Part shown: positions 5,529 through 6,665 of the stretch, piece by piece | Position numbering within the stretch: position 1 is the first letter of the stretch | Layout: every line of letters begins with the position of its first letter | DNA from: Methanobacteriota archaeon | GTDB lineage: Archaea; Thermoplasmatota; Poseidoniia; Poseidoniales; Thalassarchaeaceae | Reading direction: 5' to 3' | Length of the DNA stretch: 6,665 bases | NCBI GenBank assembly: GCA_002714745.1 | Contig: PAYF01000001.1 | Coordinates: 20,586 to 27,250, forward strand | Made by a program: the position numbers and the translations under genes | The notes under the pieces: model-generated | What the model was told of the DNA's origin: nothing | The model's input: the letters and a program-made list of their open reading frames with translations, nothing else | Database searches by the model: none

Positions 5529-6644
5529 TTGTCTGATTGGATTAATCTGTCTTATGCCAATGTGGCTACCACCTCACCCGCAGCCCATAAGGCATCGATG
5601 GATTGGTCAGATGCTCTGGCGAGAGGAGGCGCTGCAGAGTTCGACGGCGATGCCGAGAAAAACGGCATGATGCCCCTGAGGAGGGCTGCAGCAAGACTGC
5701 TCTCTTGTGGAGTCAAGGATATCTGCGTCGGCTCCAGTGCCACCGAGCTTCTGTGCTCGGTTGCTTGGGCCGTGTCTCCTCAGGACGGCAGCAACATCGT
5801 CTCGACTAAGGCATCTTTCCCCTCAACTGTCTATCCCTGGACTAGAGTTGCCGATGCTAACGGCGCCGAAGTAAGATTGGCAGACCACAACTTGGACCTC
5901 TATACTGACCCAGAGGACATCATTTCACTCATAGACGAGAATACATCGGTAGTCACACTCTCGCATGTCGAGTTCTCGAGCGGCCAGAGATACAATCTGA
6001 GACGTTTTGCAGATGCGGCACATTCCGTGGGTGCGATGCTAGTTGTCGATGCAACTCAGTCGATGGGGATGGTGCCAATCGATGCCAAGAGCTCTGGGGC
6101 GGATGTAATTGTCTCGTCCGGATACAAGTGGTTGCGGGGAACATATGGTGCAGCAGTCGCCTACATCTCGCCCTCTGTGTGCTCTGGCATGTATCCGGGA
6201 CTCTTGGGATTCAGGAGCCATGACGACATCTGGGATTTGCGAGCTGAGAGGATGACACTACCATCGGACGCCAGCCGCTTTGAGTACACTACTATCCACT
6301 TCGGAGCTGCATTGGGCCTAGCCAAAGCGGTGGATGAGATTTGTGAAATTGGGATACAGGAGGTTTGGGAGCACGACCTAGCACTTGCAGACAAGGTCAT
6401 AGAAGGTGCAAACCGATTAGGACTCAGCATCGTCTCTTCGATAACCGAAGAAGAGAGGAGCGCGATAGTCAGTCTAAGGATGCCTGAAGGAGTTAGCAGT
6501 GAGGCCATCGCCCGCAGACTGCAAGACGAGTACTCGATACTGGTTACTAGTAGAGCAGGTCTGCTGCGAGTCTCACCTCATATTGACAACTCTACCGAGG
6601 AAGTTGGAATGCTGTTTGATGCCCTCGAGAAACTACTCTCATAG
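5529..6644 (+). CDS. Class V aminotransferase-fold PLP-dependent enzyme, substrate unknown
   Basis: This is a 371-residue cytoplasmic fold-type I enzyme of the class V group (aminotransferases, cysteine desulfurases, isopenicillin N epimerase-like proteins). The predicted Schiff-base lysine is K200 in S-S-G-Y-K-W-L. D174 in V-V-D-A-T-Q-S should hold the pyridine nitrogen. A glycine/serine phosphate-binding turn lies in V-G-S-S-A-T-E near residue 70, and S-H-V (145-147) precedes the Asp as in the family. The motif around 96-104 reads S-F-P-S-T-V-Y-P-W, where SufS desulfurases have E-H-H-A-N-I-V-P-W. The C-terminal loop R-A-G-L-L-R-V-S-P-H has no cysteine, so a group II cysteine desulfurase is unlikely. 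An epimerase-like, lyase or aminotransferase role is left open. The start is TTG 5529, because N-terminal family sequence (I-N-L-S-Y-A-N-V-A-T-T-S-P) begins at once and the next ATG would remove it. Length is normal for the family. Confidence 0.88.
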   Translation: MSDWINLSYANVATTSPAAHKASMDWSDALARGGAAEFDGDAEKNGMMPLRRAAARLLSCGVKDICVGSSATELLCSVAWAVSPQDGSNIVSTKASFPSTVYPWTRVADANGAEVRLADHNLDLYTDPEDIISLIDENTSVVTLSHVEFSSGQRYNLRRFADAAHSVGAMLVVDATQSMGMVPIDAKSSGADVIVSSGYKWLRGTYGAAVAYISPSVCSGMYPGLLGFRSHDDIWDLRAERMTLPSDASRFEYTTIHFGAALGLAKAVDEICEIGIQEVWEHDLALADKVIEGANRLGLSIVSSITEEERSAIVSLRMPEGVSSEAIARRLQDEYSILVTSRAGLLRVSPHIDNSTEEVGMLFDALEKLLS

Positions 6645-6649
6645 GTGAG

Positions 6650-6665
6650 GCTGCATTATAGCAGC
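6650..6665 (+). other. Inverted repeat at the window edge, possible terminator or promoter element
   Basis: GCTGC (6650-6654) and GCAGC (6661-6665) flank ATTATA, giving a 5 bp stem with a 6-base loop just after the stop of the PLP enzyme. The loop is also TATA-like and could be a promoter box for the next gene. The window ends here, so neither a T-tract nor a following gene can be checked. Confidence 0.25.

Noticed and set aside
5529..6644. Calling the PLP enzyme SufS or a kynureninase
   Set aside because: The SufS catalytic Cys loop and His-His motif are absent, and kynureninase-specific sequence around the lysine is not seen.
1..6665. CRISPR array, tRNA, insertion sequence or a new defence system
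   Set aside because: I found no spaced direct repeats, cloverleaf sequence, transposase or nuclease genes. All six genes belong to recognisable families or architectures.

Overview
The window most likely comes from a planktonic archaeon of the Thermoplasmatota, probably Marine Group II/III (Poseidoniia). The best evidence is an archaeal LonB protease with two membrane segments inside its AAA+ domain, a UPF0147 family gene (an archaeal family), and a membrane-anchored surface protein with a proline-rich, Trp/Tyr-rich cytoplasmic tail, which I recall from Marine Group II proteins. The lineage is inferred from these families, not from a marker gene. Shine-Dalgarno motifs (GGAG type) precede three of the six genes.

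Layout: all six genes lie on the + strand and leave no gap over 80 bases. Bases 1-840 hold the C-terminal end of an exported protein with PKD/cadherin-like beta domains, one membrane helix and a short cytoplasmic tail; its start lies outside the window. A 78-base gap with a strong hairpin leads to lonB (919-2970). After 50 bases comes a 12-helix MFS transporter of the TetA/DHA1 type (3021-4355). One base later starts a threonine-nucleophile isoaspartyl peptidase/L-asparaginase (4357-5145). A UPF0147 protein (5212-5487) and a class V PLP-dependent enzyme that begins with TTG (5529-6644) complete the set. The last 16 bases form a small inverted repeat that may continue past the window.

Working together: the transporter and asparaginase are almost certainly co-transcribed and probably translationally coupled. 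lonB just upstream may share the transcript. LonB degrades membrane and misfolded proteins, and the Ntn hydrolase removes isoaspartyl dipeptides or asparagine. A protein turnover and salvage theme is therefore plausible, but it is inferred from position only.

I see no CRISPR array, tRNA, rRNA, insertion sequence, toxin-antitoxin pair or clear defence system. Most of the window is ordinary core archaeal gene content. The points worth a second look are the tail of the surface protein, the lonB leader hairpin, a repeated TTGACGCA motif at the same offset from two start codons, and the PLP enzyme of unknown substrate.
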